Source: Membranipora membranacea
Lineage: Eukaryota > Bryozoa > Gymnolaemata > Cheilostomatida > Membraniporidae
DNA: 64,000 bases
Direction: 5' to 3'
Assembly (NCBI GenBank): GCA_914767715.1
Contig: OU612071.1
Location: 6,989,493-7,053,492 of the forward strand
Shown here: piece after piece, positions 36,031 through 47,990 of the stretch
Position numbering within the stretch: the first letter of the stretch is position 1
Layout: every line of letters begins with the position of its first letter
Notes under the pieces: generated by a model
The model's input: only the letters and a program-made list of their open reading frames with translations
What the model was told of the DNA's origin: nothing
Databases searched by the model: none
Program-made: the position numbers and the translations under genes

Positions 36031-39000
36031 TTCGCTTTATAATTTATATGAATTTTGGCCTTTTCGAGATGTGGAGATAACTCGGGTTCACAAAATTACC
36101 TTATATGCCCTGAGTAGGAGTTATGTCCCCCCACATATAATGCAAAAACAAAACACCTTTTAATATCTTAATTTGACCACTACAACTGGGTACACCCGGT
36201 GAATTTTACAGAAGAAATATCAATGAAGTAAAATATGCGATCAGTTTCCTGCCATCAAAGATTGTCCGTGCCATTATTTTATAGAGCAGTTACAGCTAGG
36301 CTGTTTCTGGCCTAATAGGTTTAGGAATACTGATTTCTGATTGGTCAATTTATGCCTCCATATATCCCAAAGTCGCCGATGTATCATTGAGGATGAGTTT
36401 ACACTATTACTTTGATATTTCTTCCTGTGGCCATTTCCTCATTTTCAGGTTACTTAGTAACGAGGTAATTGCCATTTGTAGTCCGATGTTTTGCAATCTG
36501 AAATTATTCAGTATACAATACTGTCATACACATAGGCAATGCATCTGTACAGTTTGCATGTTAGGTGCCTGATAAGAAACCTACGTGAATAATGTTATCT
36601 ATCTCGAATTATGAGAGCCGTAGAGATTGAAGGGCAAAATCAGCAATGAGTCAATTTCTCTATCTAACAGTTATGACATGGCTTGATCATGATGTATCCA
36701 TTGATATCAGCGTAGATCAAGTTATTCATGTAACAGTGATGGGTACACTGTAGTACTATGTGTCCAGTCGATCAGGAGAAATGGCCAAATCCGCTGAGCG
36801 AAGAGAAACTTTTCTGGAGTGCTCTCTCTGCTTTGAGAACGATGAACTGAAGAGGCTACCGTGTCATCCTGGACACATATTCTGTGTGAAATGTTTGACT
36901 AAGGATTCTGAGGTCACCAAGGTTATCAAGTGTTCTCTATGCAGGTAAGTTATTACAATATCTTTATTGTTTTGTATGTGATATGATTGTAGTAACGATA
37001 ATAGTAGTGGCGAATGTAGGTTTCGTAAAATTTAAAATGTTAGTGAGTTTGTGTCAAGGCAGCTATTGGCAAAAAAATGGTAGACAAACTTTTTCAGCTA
37101 AAGTGTTACTGATCAAACCATATAAAATTATCAGTGTTCTGAGAGCTGTTCTGTTATGGTTGAGGGTACGCGTTCGGTGAATAAATGCATCTAATCTCGC
37201 TACTCCTGCTCATCATCGGGACATATGCAAGCCGATGCTTGCTACCAAATGATATAGATACCATCGGCAGAAAGTCAGTGATCATGCGTAATTATAACTT
37301 TTGTGAAAATTCTCAAAAATGATAGTGACAAGCATAATATCTGCTACTTGAGTGCAGACAGTATTGTTTCTCACTTAGCCGATTCCGTAATAAATGCTAG
37401 TGGTAGGCATAACTGCTACATAGTTCCAGACGGTATACAATCATTTCTTACTTAGCTGATTTCTTCAATGAAGTCAAGTTAATACAATTGCATGCAATTA
37501 AGCCCGCGATTCTTGCAAACAATAGGGCCTTGTATATACTTGAGATGCAATGTGTATTTATTATGTGGCAACATCTACTCATGAGCTAGGAATGTCCATT
37601 TCGGAATAGACCCATGTGCATTTGTTATCTCTTTGTTTTGATTGGTAGATGGGTTTTTGTTCGTTATTGTGCTGTGGGCAGTTGTCCCATGACAATTGCT
37701 GTCATAATTATCCATTTAACCAAGGTGCATCTGACATCTAATCTTTGTGTAACTTTCAGGCTTTGAGAGTATGAGAAAATTTGTATATTGCTCCCTAAAC
37801 AAATGTGTCCCCGTTTATGCCCTCAATTTCCTCTACCTCCTTTCATTACCTATTACTGTGTTCTTTTCCCAGTAGTGAGCATTGCCTAAGTTTCACACAT
37901 TGAAAACCGTAATATTCATTAGTTCCGATTCATGACTCATTTTCACAATAACAATGTCTTGCTTATCTCATCAGTGATAAAAGGTACAGATTCATGTTAA
38001 TGACAATTAGTCAGTGCATCTGTGCCTGGTCTGCCGATTATGCTGAAGTCACTATCGTATTTTCTCATTGCCGATAGAACAATCCGCAAACTTACTAAAT
38101 GGAATATCAAGATAACATTGTATCCTGATACATGGCACTTTCTTATTACTTGTATTGAATAGTCTCCCATACATTGTAGGCTAACAGTAGCAGGATCAAA
38201 GGCATAATAATAGAGTGTATTACAAGATAAGGAGCATTCATCTCCGTCACAATGACTGCATATTTCAAGTATACATTGAGACTGTCTCCCAGATAAGGCT
38301 CATATCAAATTACAAGAACAATGAACACACTCTGATGGGGGAAGTTAGATAAACTCTGATGTGTTACACCGCAGTATTTACAATGAATTCTCTCTATCAT
38401 AGTCCATTGTATTCATCTGAGAACTGTTAACTGTTAACTGATAACACAACAGTTCCAATGGCCAAGTGGTTGAAGAAATCAGGGTAAAGGCCATCATAGA
38501 GTAATTTAACCGATAATGTATCTATGTGTTCTTCAAAATTAGTATCAATATGAAAATTTTATTGGTACTTGTGGGTTTTGCCGCAAAAAAGCTTTGCAAT
38601 ATAACTGCAGAGCATTGATCGGGCAAAGCCCGACATGAATTGATAATCTGTCTTTGACAAGTGGGTTTATGTTACTTTATTATTTGTTTGTATCACTTTA
38701 TACGCATAATTTTTATTCTCAAAATATTGTTTGCAGTATTAGCCCTCAAAAGAAAAAAATACATATTTTATCGTAGATTGACAGAAAAAAATAAGCATAT
38801 TATTTGTGGAAAACAATGTTATACGGTCATAATTTTAGAAATATAATGTATTATATAAATATTGTATATTCTCAGAACCGTGTTTGACGAAGGAATCCGC
38901 TCTCTACCATCTGCTGGTGATCCGTTAGATGCGATTCTCTGCTGTGATGTTTGTATGAGAAAAGAAGATAAGCGACAGCTGGCTCAGATTTACTGTATAA

Positions 39001-39189
39001 TCTGTAAGAAGAAGTTCTGCACGACTCATGAGAAGGTAGGTAACCAGAATCCATATTATGATGAGTTCACCAATATCCCAAATATCATGAGTCTTAACAC
39101 ATTGTTATTGAAAACATTCTAATCCTTTCTCATTGGAAAATGACAGAGGATTGTCTAAGATTCATTTCCTTCTTTCACTGCACAACAAC

Positions 39190-39440
39190 TAGGAATCAGG
39201 AGTGGTCCTATAGTTAAGGGTAAGGATCTTAAGATCAAGGTTCGATTACTAGGCGCAGTTTGTCCTACTCGATTTGGCACTGGCAAGCCATTCATTCTGG
39301 CCAGGTCTGTTCGGATATAGACCATAAATACAGGAGCTCTAGTGTGTGCTTGCACACAGAAAAAAGATCCCCTCTGCCTCTTTGTCAAAAATAGTGGCCG
39401 GCAACGGTGGGCAAGGTAAAGGGTCACCACCCCACATGCC
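39190..39440 (+). repeat. tRNA-derived SINE in a TRIM-gene intron
   Basis: TATAGTTAAGGGTAAGGATC (A-box-like, about 39209) and AAGGTTCGATTAC (B box, 39237-39249) have tRNA spacing. A body follows that ends with CCCCTCTGCCTCTTTGT and GGCAACGGTGGGCA, shared with 16065-16130. Confidence 0.6.
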
Positions 39441-40249
39441 GCATGATCCTGAGTTCAATAGGGCGGTTAAATATCACCTAGTGTAATGAAAGAAAACAAA
39501 CTAATTCTCTCAGGATCGTAACTCTTTTTATTTTCTCAAACTAGTTTTGTTTGTCCTTAGTATTTTTATTTCCCTAGGCCCATAATGAATCTTTGGATGA
39601 TCACGCTCGCATCAGAATGGATGAGTATAAGAAGGAATTCAGAAAAATGGAGACCAGATACTGTCAGACACATACAGTATAAGCTGTGAGCGATGTCACA
39701 ATGTATATTGTCTCACCTGTCACCTTGTTCAGGGGATTGGATCATGTAATGATGGTTTGTACTTTTCCACAAAACATTATTAAATTGATTTCTCAAAGCC
39801 TTGCTGTAACTCCAGTTTTAGGATAAAATTCATCAGAACATCAGAAAGTATTATGATCATGAAGCGATAATGAGTGTTTCGTTTACCAAGTTGGTGTAAG
39901 CCATGGCTGAGGTTATATTTGTCTTTCAGGTTCCGCCCACAAGCTGTTGCCGATCATTTCACTCTACCATAATTTATTAGTAAAAGCCAATGAGAAGAAA
40001 CTAATGGTATTTGAAAAGGAGGAACATGTGCTAGGAATGATGAAACAGCTAACAACTGTTATATCAGACTGGGATGCAATTACAGAACAAATGATCAAAA
40101 AACTTCATCAGGCGAGAGATGAACAGGTATGAGTATTTTAAAGGCAAAAGAAGGACCAAAACAATATATAGTCTGGCAGCTAGGACAGCTGTAATTATTC
40201 AATATTTTGACACTGAACCAACTCATTGCATTTCTTGGTGCGAATTATG

Positions 40250-41640
40250 TGTAGCGCTAGAAACTGCCCCCTTTTTCTATTGATTGCTCCTGTGAGGTAT
40301 CAAAGCTCTGTGCTGTACATAAATTTAAAAACAGTATAGATAGGACATTGGGCTTCAGTAACTTTGCATTATGTCCAAACCCGTATTGTCATTGTGCCAC
40401 CCGCAGTGTCGCATTATGCATAGTGTAACTGCCAGTTGGTTTATAGTCAGCACCTTTTGCCTTTCATGATGTCAACCCACTGAATTAGATTCTTCTCTTA
40501 GAATGGAAATTGTATCATAGCGTTATACGGTAAGGACACTAAACACAGGGACCCATCTGACTGTTATCTGATTGGCTGTCCCTAGTAGCATGAATAATTA
40601 GCCTGAGAAATTGTCTTGTTTACAAAATTGCAAACAGTAATTATACCCCATACAGTGCATTCTGCGCATGCTCAGCTCTGGGCATGAGCTGATCTCTGCA
40701 AAATTGAGCCTCGGAATTCCGAAGCCATCTGATTGGCTACCTGCTCTGAGGGCACACTCACAAATGCGTGCGGAATTGTTAGAAAGAGTTATCTTCTATT
40801 GTCACTATTAGCTAAAGTTGACTGGCAATTTATGCAGGGGGTGTCCTATCTCCCCAGACCGAAATTGCAATTAGAACCCAGACTAAACTCATTGTTCTTG
40901 CACATGCGCAAATTCAAGTCACGCATGATACATACTTAGCCTTACGACATTCTCTTTGTGGTAATGATAGCCTAGTTTATCAGTGATCTACATGCCCAGT
41001 CAGATCACGAGAGTCAGTATGCATACAGTGTTGATGATTAGGGCATTTCTAGATTGCTACTAGGGACTGGCTATTTTTGCAAGCCCTTTGTTTTGCAAAA
41101 GAAAGCTAATGATGCTATTCCAGATATGGAATTCAATGTGTCAACCTTATCAGAAAGTATCCAATGAGAGAAGGCTATACTGAGTAAAACGACTTCTGAG
41201 CCAATCACAATATTGTAAGAACATGATTGGCTGGAAGGTTGTTTTACTAACAGTCATGTGAAACCCAGCCTTATGGTCTAAATTGCTAAAATTCCTAGAT
41301 TTGAGGCTAAAGTAGCTATCATATTATTCGATAGACAGAAGCACACAATGACCTATCTATACTGTCTTTAAATCTTTGGTGCTGTACCACTGTAATATGC
41401 TATCACTTCCGAATATTTTTCATTACTAATTATTTCCATATCAATTAATATAAATATTTGTTCAATGTCAGAAACATTGTACAATAGCCGATAACTTACT
41501 CCAACCTTTACAGTTCTCCTAAGATACAATAGCGTTAGGATCGTGCGCTGGCTGTTACAGCACTAAGTTTTGATACCTCACAGGTGTCATTGATTAGGGG
41601 AAAATTTCTAGCACTACGTTCGATTTTAACAAGAAGTGGT
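40250..41640. mobile_element. ~1.4 kb element with inverted ends in a TRIM-gene intron
   Basis: 40250-40320 (GCTAGAAACTG..CTGTGAGGTATCAAA..GTGCTGTA) recurs inverted at about 41557-41632. A second, inner pair (AACAGTATAGATAGGACATTG at about 40332 and its inverse at about 41343) keeps the same order. The interior encodes nothing recognisable. It is a non-autonomous DNA or foldback element that fills most of the intron between 40127 and 41853. Confidence 0.6.
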
Positions 41641-44328
41641 ATGAATTTCCCAGCTCAGCATTATTTCATTACAACTGATGAATCAGCTGCCAGACTTTAC
41701 ATTGATTTCGTCCTTCTGTAGGCTTAGTTTCATCTATGAATCATCTCTGTACAAATGAGATACTGTATGAACAGGTAATTCATTGACCTTCTAAGGCTAT
41801 TTTCCATCATACCAACGAACAATCAAAATATACGAAATGATTTTAATGATAAGATCATGAAATTTTCATTTTTGGATCTCAAAACCGAATATACAAAGCT
41901 TGAAACCAGACTCAAAGATTTGAGAGCAAAGTGCAAGACTGAAGTTACGCAGTTTCTAGATGGAAGTGTTGGAGTTACTCTTGACAAGCTGACAAGAAAG
42001 GCATCGAAAATAGACTCTATACTCTACACATACCACAAGGTGAGAATGTTGATTGCAATATTCACAAAATCCAACTTTCGATGAAGATAAAAACCAGCAG
42101 TAGCAGTTGGCTAACTTCTAAGAAACAAAACACCCATTTGTGTCCTTTTGCTCACTCTGATTTTTAGTACTGTTTACGTACTCACCAAGTGAGAGAACAT
42201 ATTATATACATTATGGATATGTATTTTATTGAGAAGGAGGCAAAGCTTTGGAATTAAATAAAGCGGGGACATTACTCAATTCTTTTAAAACGCAGTTTAT
42301 GAAGAGACAACTCTCTGAAATTATACATAAGTGAACAACATGGCAATTAGTATGCAGTGTAAACCTACCTTCATAGCTTGTTTTTTCAAATCTCATAATT
42401 AATTATTTTATTATGAACAGGTTGATGTTGTCGCACGTTTCAAGGAGACAGAAGCATTGATAACTGAGCTTATCCAGATGAAGATACCTGCTTTCAATGA
42501 ATCAGCCAATCATATTCAGGTCTCCAAACCGGGTAACTATCAAAGAATGAATATAATCAACCTTTCGTTGCATATGCAAACCTCTGTCTGTTAATCATGA
42601 CTTTATGGTTTCGCAAAATAGGCAAGGTGTTATTTTAACTACCTTACATAATACAAACAATCGGACACCGGTCTTGGTCTTTTGCATTTACTATTCTTTG
42701 TTGAAATATTCACGCATTTGGAAATTTTAAAATTGAGTGACACATCAATTTTCTTCCTTTTTTAGATTTCTTTAACGTAATTGGGCAATATGCAATGATG
42801 ATGAATCGAATTTGACAAATTATATCAAGGTTTTATGTTTTTAAGTCGATATGTCACAAAAATATGATTTCAATTAGTCTATTTTCAACACAGTTCATTC
42901 TTTGAAGGCCACTATCACACTTTATTTCTTCAACTTTCTTTTTTCTTCATCAGATATTAGAATGATTCAACCATCCGTGCAGCTTGTGCGTTCAGAGGTC
43001 GAGCTTCTGACACGACCATCCTCCATGGCTTTACAATTAGAAAGAGTGGTCCAAGTGGCAGGGTGGTTCTATTCTGTGACCACACATGATAGTGTCACAT
43101 ATATTGGCTCAAATCAATTGTATAAAATGAGTGGTGGGTCAGAAGAGCAGACAGCTCTGGGGAATGCTGGCTCTGTCACAAGTGTTCAGGTTTTCAAGGG
43201 CGAAATTTACATGTTGTGTCCTAGAGGGAGTGTCAAAGTTTTCGACATGACAGGCCAACCTAAAAGATCCTGGGACCTCTCATTCGGTAACAATTATTAT
43301 GAGAAAATTAGGGTTTTAGATGATAAAGTAGTTGTAGCCAATGGGAAGGACAAAATGGTAGTTGTATTTTCTCTAACTGGGGAGGTAGTGAAAAATATCC
43401 CAACTCCTGAACTTTATACAGGTGTAAAGTCCATGGCTGTTTGCGAAGAAAACTCAGTGATTGTAACTGATCAGCGAAATGTAATTAAAGTCAATATTGC
43501 TAGTGGTAAAGTAGTGTGGACTTCAAAAAAGATGAAACGTCCATATGGAGTTGTCTGCTACAAGAACAGATATGTACTTGTCTCTAGCGTCTCCACTGAC
43601 ACACCGATATGGATACTAGACATTGAGTCCGGTGAGTTTAATGGGAACTCACAGACTTAATGTGTCAATTACTTACAGTCTTACTAAAAAAAATATGGTC
43701 TATGACTAGTAATTAAATAGTCTTGCTTTGATCTAACCATCTTGCGATTGCTATAACAATTAGAATGATTGAGATAACAATAATTGGAAGTTGTATTCTT
43801 ATTCTAAATCGATAGGAGATATTATGAAAATGATCGCCCTATCAAGCCTTGCACCTGCTGGTTGCAAGAAATAGTAACTTAACTTAACTTACCCTATTCA
43901 ACCGATCTCAATAGTACAAAGAAAATTACGGCTACTTTACTAATTTTTTCAGATTGATGTTTTTAGCATCAGGATCACCTTGTTCTCTATGATGAATTTT
44001 CAAAGCAACGTAACATTAGCTTATTGTACCATGTCATTCAGAAGAAGATTGTACTTCCGCTTATTTGTCAGAATCCAATGAATCTATTATCCGATGACTT
44101 GTATGTGTTGTGCTTGGCTGAGAATCGATAATATTATTTACAAATTCTTGAGGTGAAATTTTGGACAAAATGTGCGGACATAAAGGGAGTTCAGACTGCC
44201 ACCTAGATCTTCACATAGATGGTGACACACTCCTAGCGGCAAACTGGAGCAAGAGTTTGATACAGTACTATAGGCTTGACTTTGATAAATTACCTCACTT
44301 CTGGAGTATTGGATGGAAAAACAAATGA

Positions 44329-45514
44329 ATACACAAGTTGTATGGTCTCTGTTTCATCCTAAACTTTTCATAAATTTTTGAAATACAGCTTTTAAATAAG
44401 TTGTTATTTGCCAGCAACAATGAGAAGCTATGAAATGTATTTATTCGGATGATCACAATGTTTTGCTTGATATTTTTCATTTTCAAACTTACTATTTTCA
44501 GATTTATTGGAGAAGGTATCATGGTAGAACATGTCCATTTGATAAGTATATGATTCTGATCAAATAAATTACTTGTAATCCAAAAAGAGTCAACAAAGAA
44601 TCTTATATAATGCAAGCTGGTTGATTCAAGCTTTATAATTCAAAACACCTGTTAATCAGACAAGGAAAATTGGTCATTTCAGCCAGCTTTTAATGCATTT
44701 TCTATTGTCACTTAATTCAAACTTTGCTTAATAAGAACAAATTAATGTGGTCCCAGGAGGTTTGAATTAAGTGAACTGCACTTGATATGGTTTAGTGATA
44801 CTCCCTTGATATTGATACTCTTTTACGCCCCAACTATGTGTATTGTCTATGAAATTGTCACACAAATCTTTCCAAAGTGATTGGGCTTGTATTTACAGTG
44901 CACAGTGCAGGGAGCCATCAATAGCTTGTATTTTTAGGCGCGTCCTGCGTGAGACATGAATGCAATGTAACCCCAAGTTACATCTGTATGACATGAATAA
45001 TATAATATAATAGGACAAATCGATATTGTAGAGGAGGTGACTTTCAAACAGGCAATAAGATACAAATTACTAACTTAACTTAATTAAAAGAGTTTTCTAC
45101 TCATATTGCATTTTATGCACTCTCTAAAGGGCTAATTTTAGCAATATTTCTATGAAGCACAGTTGTACATATGGACATCCTGATATACAGCTAACAATAT
45201 CATTTCAAGGATAAATGCGACTTTAATTAGATAACAAGTAATTGCTGTATTGGAGCAGTATGTCTGTCACAACGAACTGCTCTGTTCATTTTACAATCAT
45301 ACTGTTATGTGATTTCCATCGATATTGATAGGAATGTGAAATATTTTGGTCAAGACTAAGGAGTTTTATTTAACACTATAATTAGTTTGAAGGGAGTTAT
45401 CTAACCATGCACAGCGAGGTGACGATTTCCATTCTATCGTGATAAGTCAATGCTAGGAATTTAGAATAACCGGCAAATGAAGCCAATTTTCTTTGATCAG
45501 CTCTTCTCTGGTCT
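44329..45514. other. Intergenic, insertion site of the Polinton
   Basis: AT-rich sequence downstream of the broken TRIM-like gene without a supported gene. It ends at the GATGGC duplication of the Polinton. Confidence 0.5.
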
Positions 45515-45520
45515 GATGGC
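45515..45520. repeat. Left target site duplication GATGGC
   Basis: GATGGC directly abuts the first base of the left TIR and is repeated at 63230-63235 directly after the right TIR. Six bases is the usual Polinton target duplication. Confidence 0.95.
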
Positions 45521-45650
45521 AGTAGTAAAAGTGGGAGCAGGTCGTTAGCCCGAACCCATTGAAACGAATGAGCGACTCGATCCCTTTTGTAACGTTCCTG
45601 GTGGAACGACTACTCATATTGTATGGGAGTTGTCAATTTCTACCCTATCA
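45521..45650 (+). repeat. Left terminal inverted repeat, 130 bp
   Basis: Matches the inverse of 63100-63229 at 129 of 130 positions (CCCT here, CTCT there, near the inner end). It contains a small internal hairpin, CGTTCC-TGGT-GGAACG. It should be the integrase substrate and the origin for protein-primed replication. Confidence 0.97.
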
Positions 45651-45726
45651 CAATAATAAGATACATACTTAATCTATGGATATTTTCAGTACTTGTTATT
45701 TGCATTTATGTCGCATTAGAAGTAAC

Positions 45727-46047
45727 ATGGTGGATGCTAGGCTACAGCGTAATATTCATGTCTTAAGAGACCTGCATAGGAGCAGAGGAGCAAACCGCAA
45801 GCGCATACTTCAGAATCTGGGTGATGACACAGTTGATGCCTTGAGCGACTGTGCATGTAATATAAGGAATGGTAATGTTCCACTTACGACACACCAATTC
45901 AGGGCACTGAAGCCATATCACAAACATTTGAAACAGCTAAGCAAAAAGTCATTATCTCGCAAGAGCAGAAGGAAGACATTAATGAAAGGAGGATTTATTG
46001 GGCTTTTACTAAAACCACTTGTTAAAGTGTTACTAGGAGGAATGTAA
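45727..46047 (+). CDS. Small basic Polinton protein with hydrophobic tail
   Basis: 106 residues from the ATG at 45727; the frame is open from 45676, but the upstream 17 residues are less typical. The N-terminal half is predicted helical; residues 71-84 are strongly basic (KKSLSRKSRRK). The C-terminus after G89 is a hydrophobic or amphipathic helix ending LLGGM. M86-K87-G88-G89|F90 fits the adenovirus protease consensus (M/I/L)XGG|X, so the tail could be released in the virion. Proteins of this layout occur at this place in many Polintons and adintoviruses; the function is not established. A role as core or membrane-active virion peptide is inference. It is the first gene of the plus-strand block, four bases before the next. 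Confidence 0.65.
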   Translation: MVDARLQRNIHVLRDLHRSRGANRKRILQNLGDDTVDALSDCACNIRNGNVPLTTHQFRALKPYHKHLKQLSKKSLSRKSRRKTLMKGGFIGLLLKPLVKVLLGGM

Positions 46048-46051
46048 GGAG

Positions 46052-46879
46052 ATGTCTTCATTGAAAAAGTATTTCCTAATTGAACCAGAAAGGTATAATG
46101 AATTGGTCAGTCACTCCAAGTCTAGAACTGATTTGTTGACACACCCGAATGTCAAGGTTTTGAAAGAAATAGATACAAAGATTGATGATATTCTCAAGGA
46201 ACCAACAACTTCAGATGTGGAAAAGCTTGACGAGTACAACTCTAATCTAGATAGATACAAAAGGAATTTCCGAAATGCTATTGAAACTTCAAGAAAGGAT
46301 GCATTCTTGACTGACCCTATACCAAGAGAAAGTAATTTGCAAACACTTAAGCTACCAACTCAATCTGTCTCCGATTCAAACTCTAATGCTCATCCCAGCA
46401 ATTCATCCACAAACACTTCAACACCGACACTGGAAAAAGCATCAAAAAAAAACATTTTTACTGAAACATTAAAAACTGTTCCAAAATCTTATCAGTCTAG
46501 CGCTGTCAGACTTTCTAAATTCATTAACTCATCAAAGGATTTCACTATGACCACCCCAGGAGTGTTGAAATACAAGGGTAATGAATGGAATATATCAGAT
46601 GCTGAGGAATTGTTTAAGAGTGCGGTAACTTATAGGAACATTTTTGGAAAGCAGAGGGAGACAGTTAATAATTTCGTCGCGGCATTAGCAGAAGCAGGAT
46701 TCCCTACCTCCTCATTACCCTATACCCGTAAGTTAAAAGCTCTAGATAAGAAACGAGTGATTGTTGATAAACTTCCATCTCCATCATGGAAACAGCTAAA
46801 GCGAAAAGACAAAAACAAAGGATTAAAAAGCACACCAACAGGAACAAAACCAATAAAGTGGGAAAAGTTCGACAGCTGA
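46052..46879 (+). CDS. Conserved Polinton protein of unknown function
   Basis: 275 residues, starting ATG four bases after the preceding stop. The N-terminal 90 residues are charged and predicted helical. A Ser/Asn/Thr-rich linker (about 105-135) follows, then a compact C-terminal domain with PKSYQSSAVRL, a short turn around LKYKGNEW, and helices to about 235; the end is very basic. I recognise the layout as common next to the integrase or capsid genes of Polintons, but no function is known to me. Its 3' end overlaps the extended frame of the integrase, though not the integrase start preferred here. Confidence 0.6.
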   Translation: MSSLKKYFLIEPERYNELVSHSKSRTDLLTHPNVKVLKEIDTKIDDILKEPTTSDVEKLDEYNSNLDRYKRNFRNAIETSRKDAFLTDPIPRESNLQTLKLPTQSVSDSNSNAHPSNSSTNTSTPTLEKASKKNIFTETLKTVPKSYQSSAVRLSKFINSSKDFTMTTPGVLKYKGNEWNISDAEELFKSAVTYRNIFGKQRETVNNFVAALAEAGFPTSSLPYTRKLKALDKKRVIVDKLPSPSWKQLKRKDKNKGLKSTPTGTKPIKWEKFDS

Positions 46880-46887
46880 GCAATCAA

Positions 46888-47943
46888 ATGTCTCAAAAGC
46901 TTACACAATTGTACTATAAACCTTCCCTCCCATCATCTCTTGGAGGGCAACAACACCTTCATGACAAAGCAGCTGATATTCCACAGCAGATGATAAAGGA
47001 GTGGTTGTCAACACAAGATGCATATACTTTGCATAAAACAGCACGCAAAAATTTTTTGAGACGACCAACAATTGTGAGTGGGGCAAACGTTCAATACCAA
47101 GCTGACTTGGTAGATATGCGCAAATATTCACCTCACAACTCCGGTTATAATTATATCCTCACATTGATTGATGTGTTTACGAAGTTTGGTTGGTGTGTTC
47201 CTCTTAAAACGAAACAAGGGAAAGAAATAAGTGCAGAATTGGGAAAGATTTTATCCACTTCACCATGCAAGGATTTGCAGACTGATAAAGGAAAAGAGTT
47301 TTACAACTCATCGGTCAAAACTCTGCTGAAAAAGCTTCAAATAAGGCACTTTTCTACCGAAAATGATGATATTAAAGCGTCAATTGTGGAGCGTTTCAAT
47401 CGTACTATTCAATCTAAGCTCCATCGTTGGTTTACATATACTAACACATATGGATGGACCCAAGTGATAGATGATATAACGAAAGGGTATAATGCCACCA
47501 AACACTCTGCGACCAAGGTTCCTCCCAAAGATGCAGCAAAAGCCAACCAAGAAGATATATGGCTCAACCTTCACTTCCGAGAGAGTCTCCAGAAACACAA
47601 AAAGAATGACATTAACATAAATGACCCAGTGAGAATAAGCAAGTATAAGCATGTTTTTGCAAAAGGATATGACCGAAACTGGTCAAGTGAGGTATTTTTT
47701 GTTGACAAAATCGAAAAGACATTTCCAACATACAGGTTGCGAGATCAAAAAGAAGAAAAGATTCATGGAACATATTATGCAAACGAATTACAGAAGGTCT
47801 CTTTGCCAAAGACATTCATTATCGAGGATATTATACAAGAAAGAGGAAATAAGCGTAATAAGGAATACTTTGTGACATATAGAGGCTACCCTAGCAAATT
47901 TAATGAATGGATTAGTGCTGAACAATTAATAAAATTGCGATAA
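46888..47943 (+). CDS. INT: Retroviral-type integrase with chromodomain
   Basis: Inserts the element's DNA into chromosomes by DDE strand transfer at the TIR ends. The frame is open from ATG 46786, but the ATG at 46888, nine bases after the previous stop, is preferred because it avoids overlap and places the typical LYYKPSLPSS start near the N-terminus (about 351 residues). In numbering of the longer frame the catalytic residues are D107 (QADLVDM), D167 (QTDKGKEF) and E202 (SIVERFNR), with 34 residues between the last two. About residues 345-383 form a chromodomain (VTYRGYPSKFNEW, aromatic residues kept), which could steer integration to modified histones. Intact, no stops. Confidence 0.93.
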   Translation: MSQKLTQLYYKPSLPSSLGGQQHLHDKAADIPQQMIKEWLSTQDAYTLHKTARKNFLRRPTIVSGANVQYQADLVDMRKYSPHNSGYNYILTLIDVFTKFGWCVPLKTKQGKEISAELGKILSTSPCKDLQTDKGKEFYNSSVKTLLKKLQIRHFSTENDDIKASIVERFNRTIQSKLHRWFTYTNTYGWTQVIDDITKGYNATKHSATKVPPKDAAKANQEDIWLNLHFRESLQKHKKNDININDPVRISKYKHVFAKGYDRNWSSEVFFVDKIEKTFPTYRLRDQKEEKIHGTYYANELQKVSLPKTFIIEDIIQERGNKRNKEYFVTYRGYPSKFNEWISAEQLIKLR

Positions 47944-47990
47944 ATAATTTTGTCTCCTCACTTACTGTCTCTACGCACTCCAGGGCAGTC

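Larger units (their letters stand above)
36781..44328 (+). pseudogene. TRIM-like RING/B-box/coiled-coil/propeller gene, broken
   Basis: Exons: 36781-36944, 38876-39035, 39578-39754, 39930-40126, about 41854-42039, 42421-42532, 42954-43631, and a decayed last exon about 43953-44328. Exon 1 encodes a C3HC4 RING (C14, C17, C28, H32, C35, C38, C51, C54). Exon 2 encodes a first B-box (CCDVC..YCIICKKKFC) and exon 3 a second. Exons 4-6 are predicted coiled coil; exon 7 is a beta-propeller of NHL type. Phases agree at all junctions if one base is missing in exon 3, where a frameshift falls between YCQTHT and CERCHNVYC. The last exon carries TGA, TAG and TAA in frame plus a later frameshift before HIDGDTLLAANWS. 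As drawn it cannot make a full TRIM ligase; an assembly error explains exon 3 but not the last exon. Confidence 0.8.

Noticed and set aside
46786-46887. N-terminal extension of the integrase
   Set aside because: It would overlap the upstream gene by 94 bases and is only Lys/Arg-rich low-complexity sequence; the ATG at 46888 fits the family start and gene packing better.
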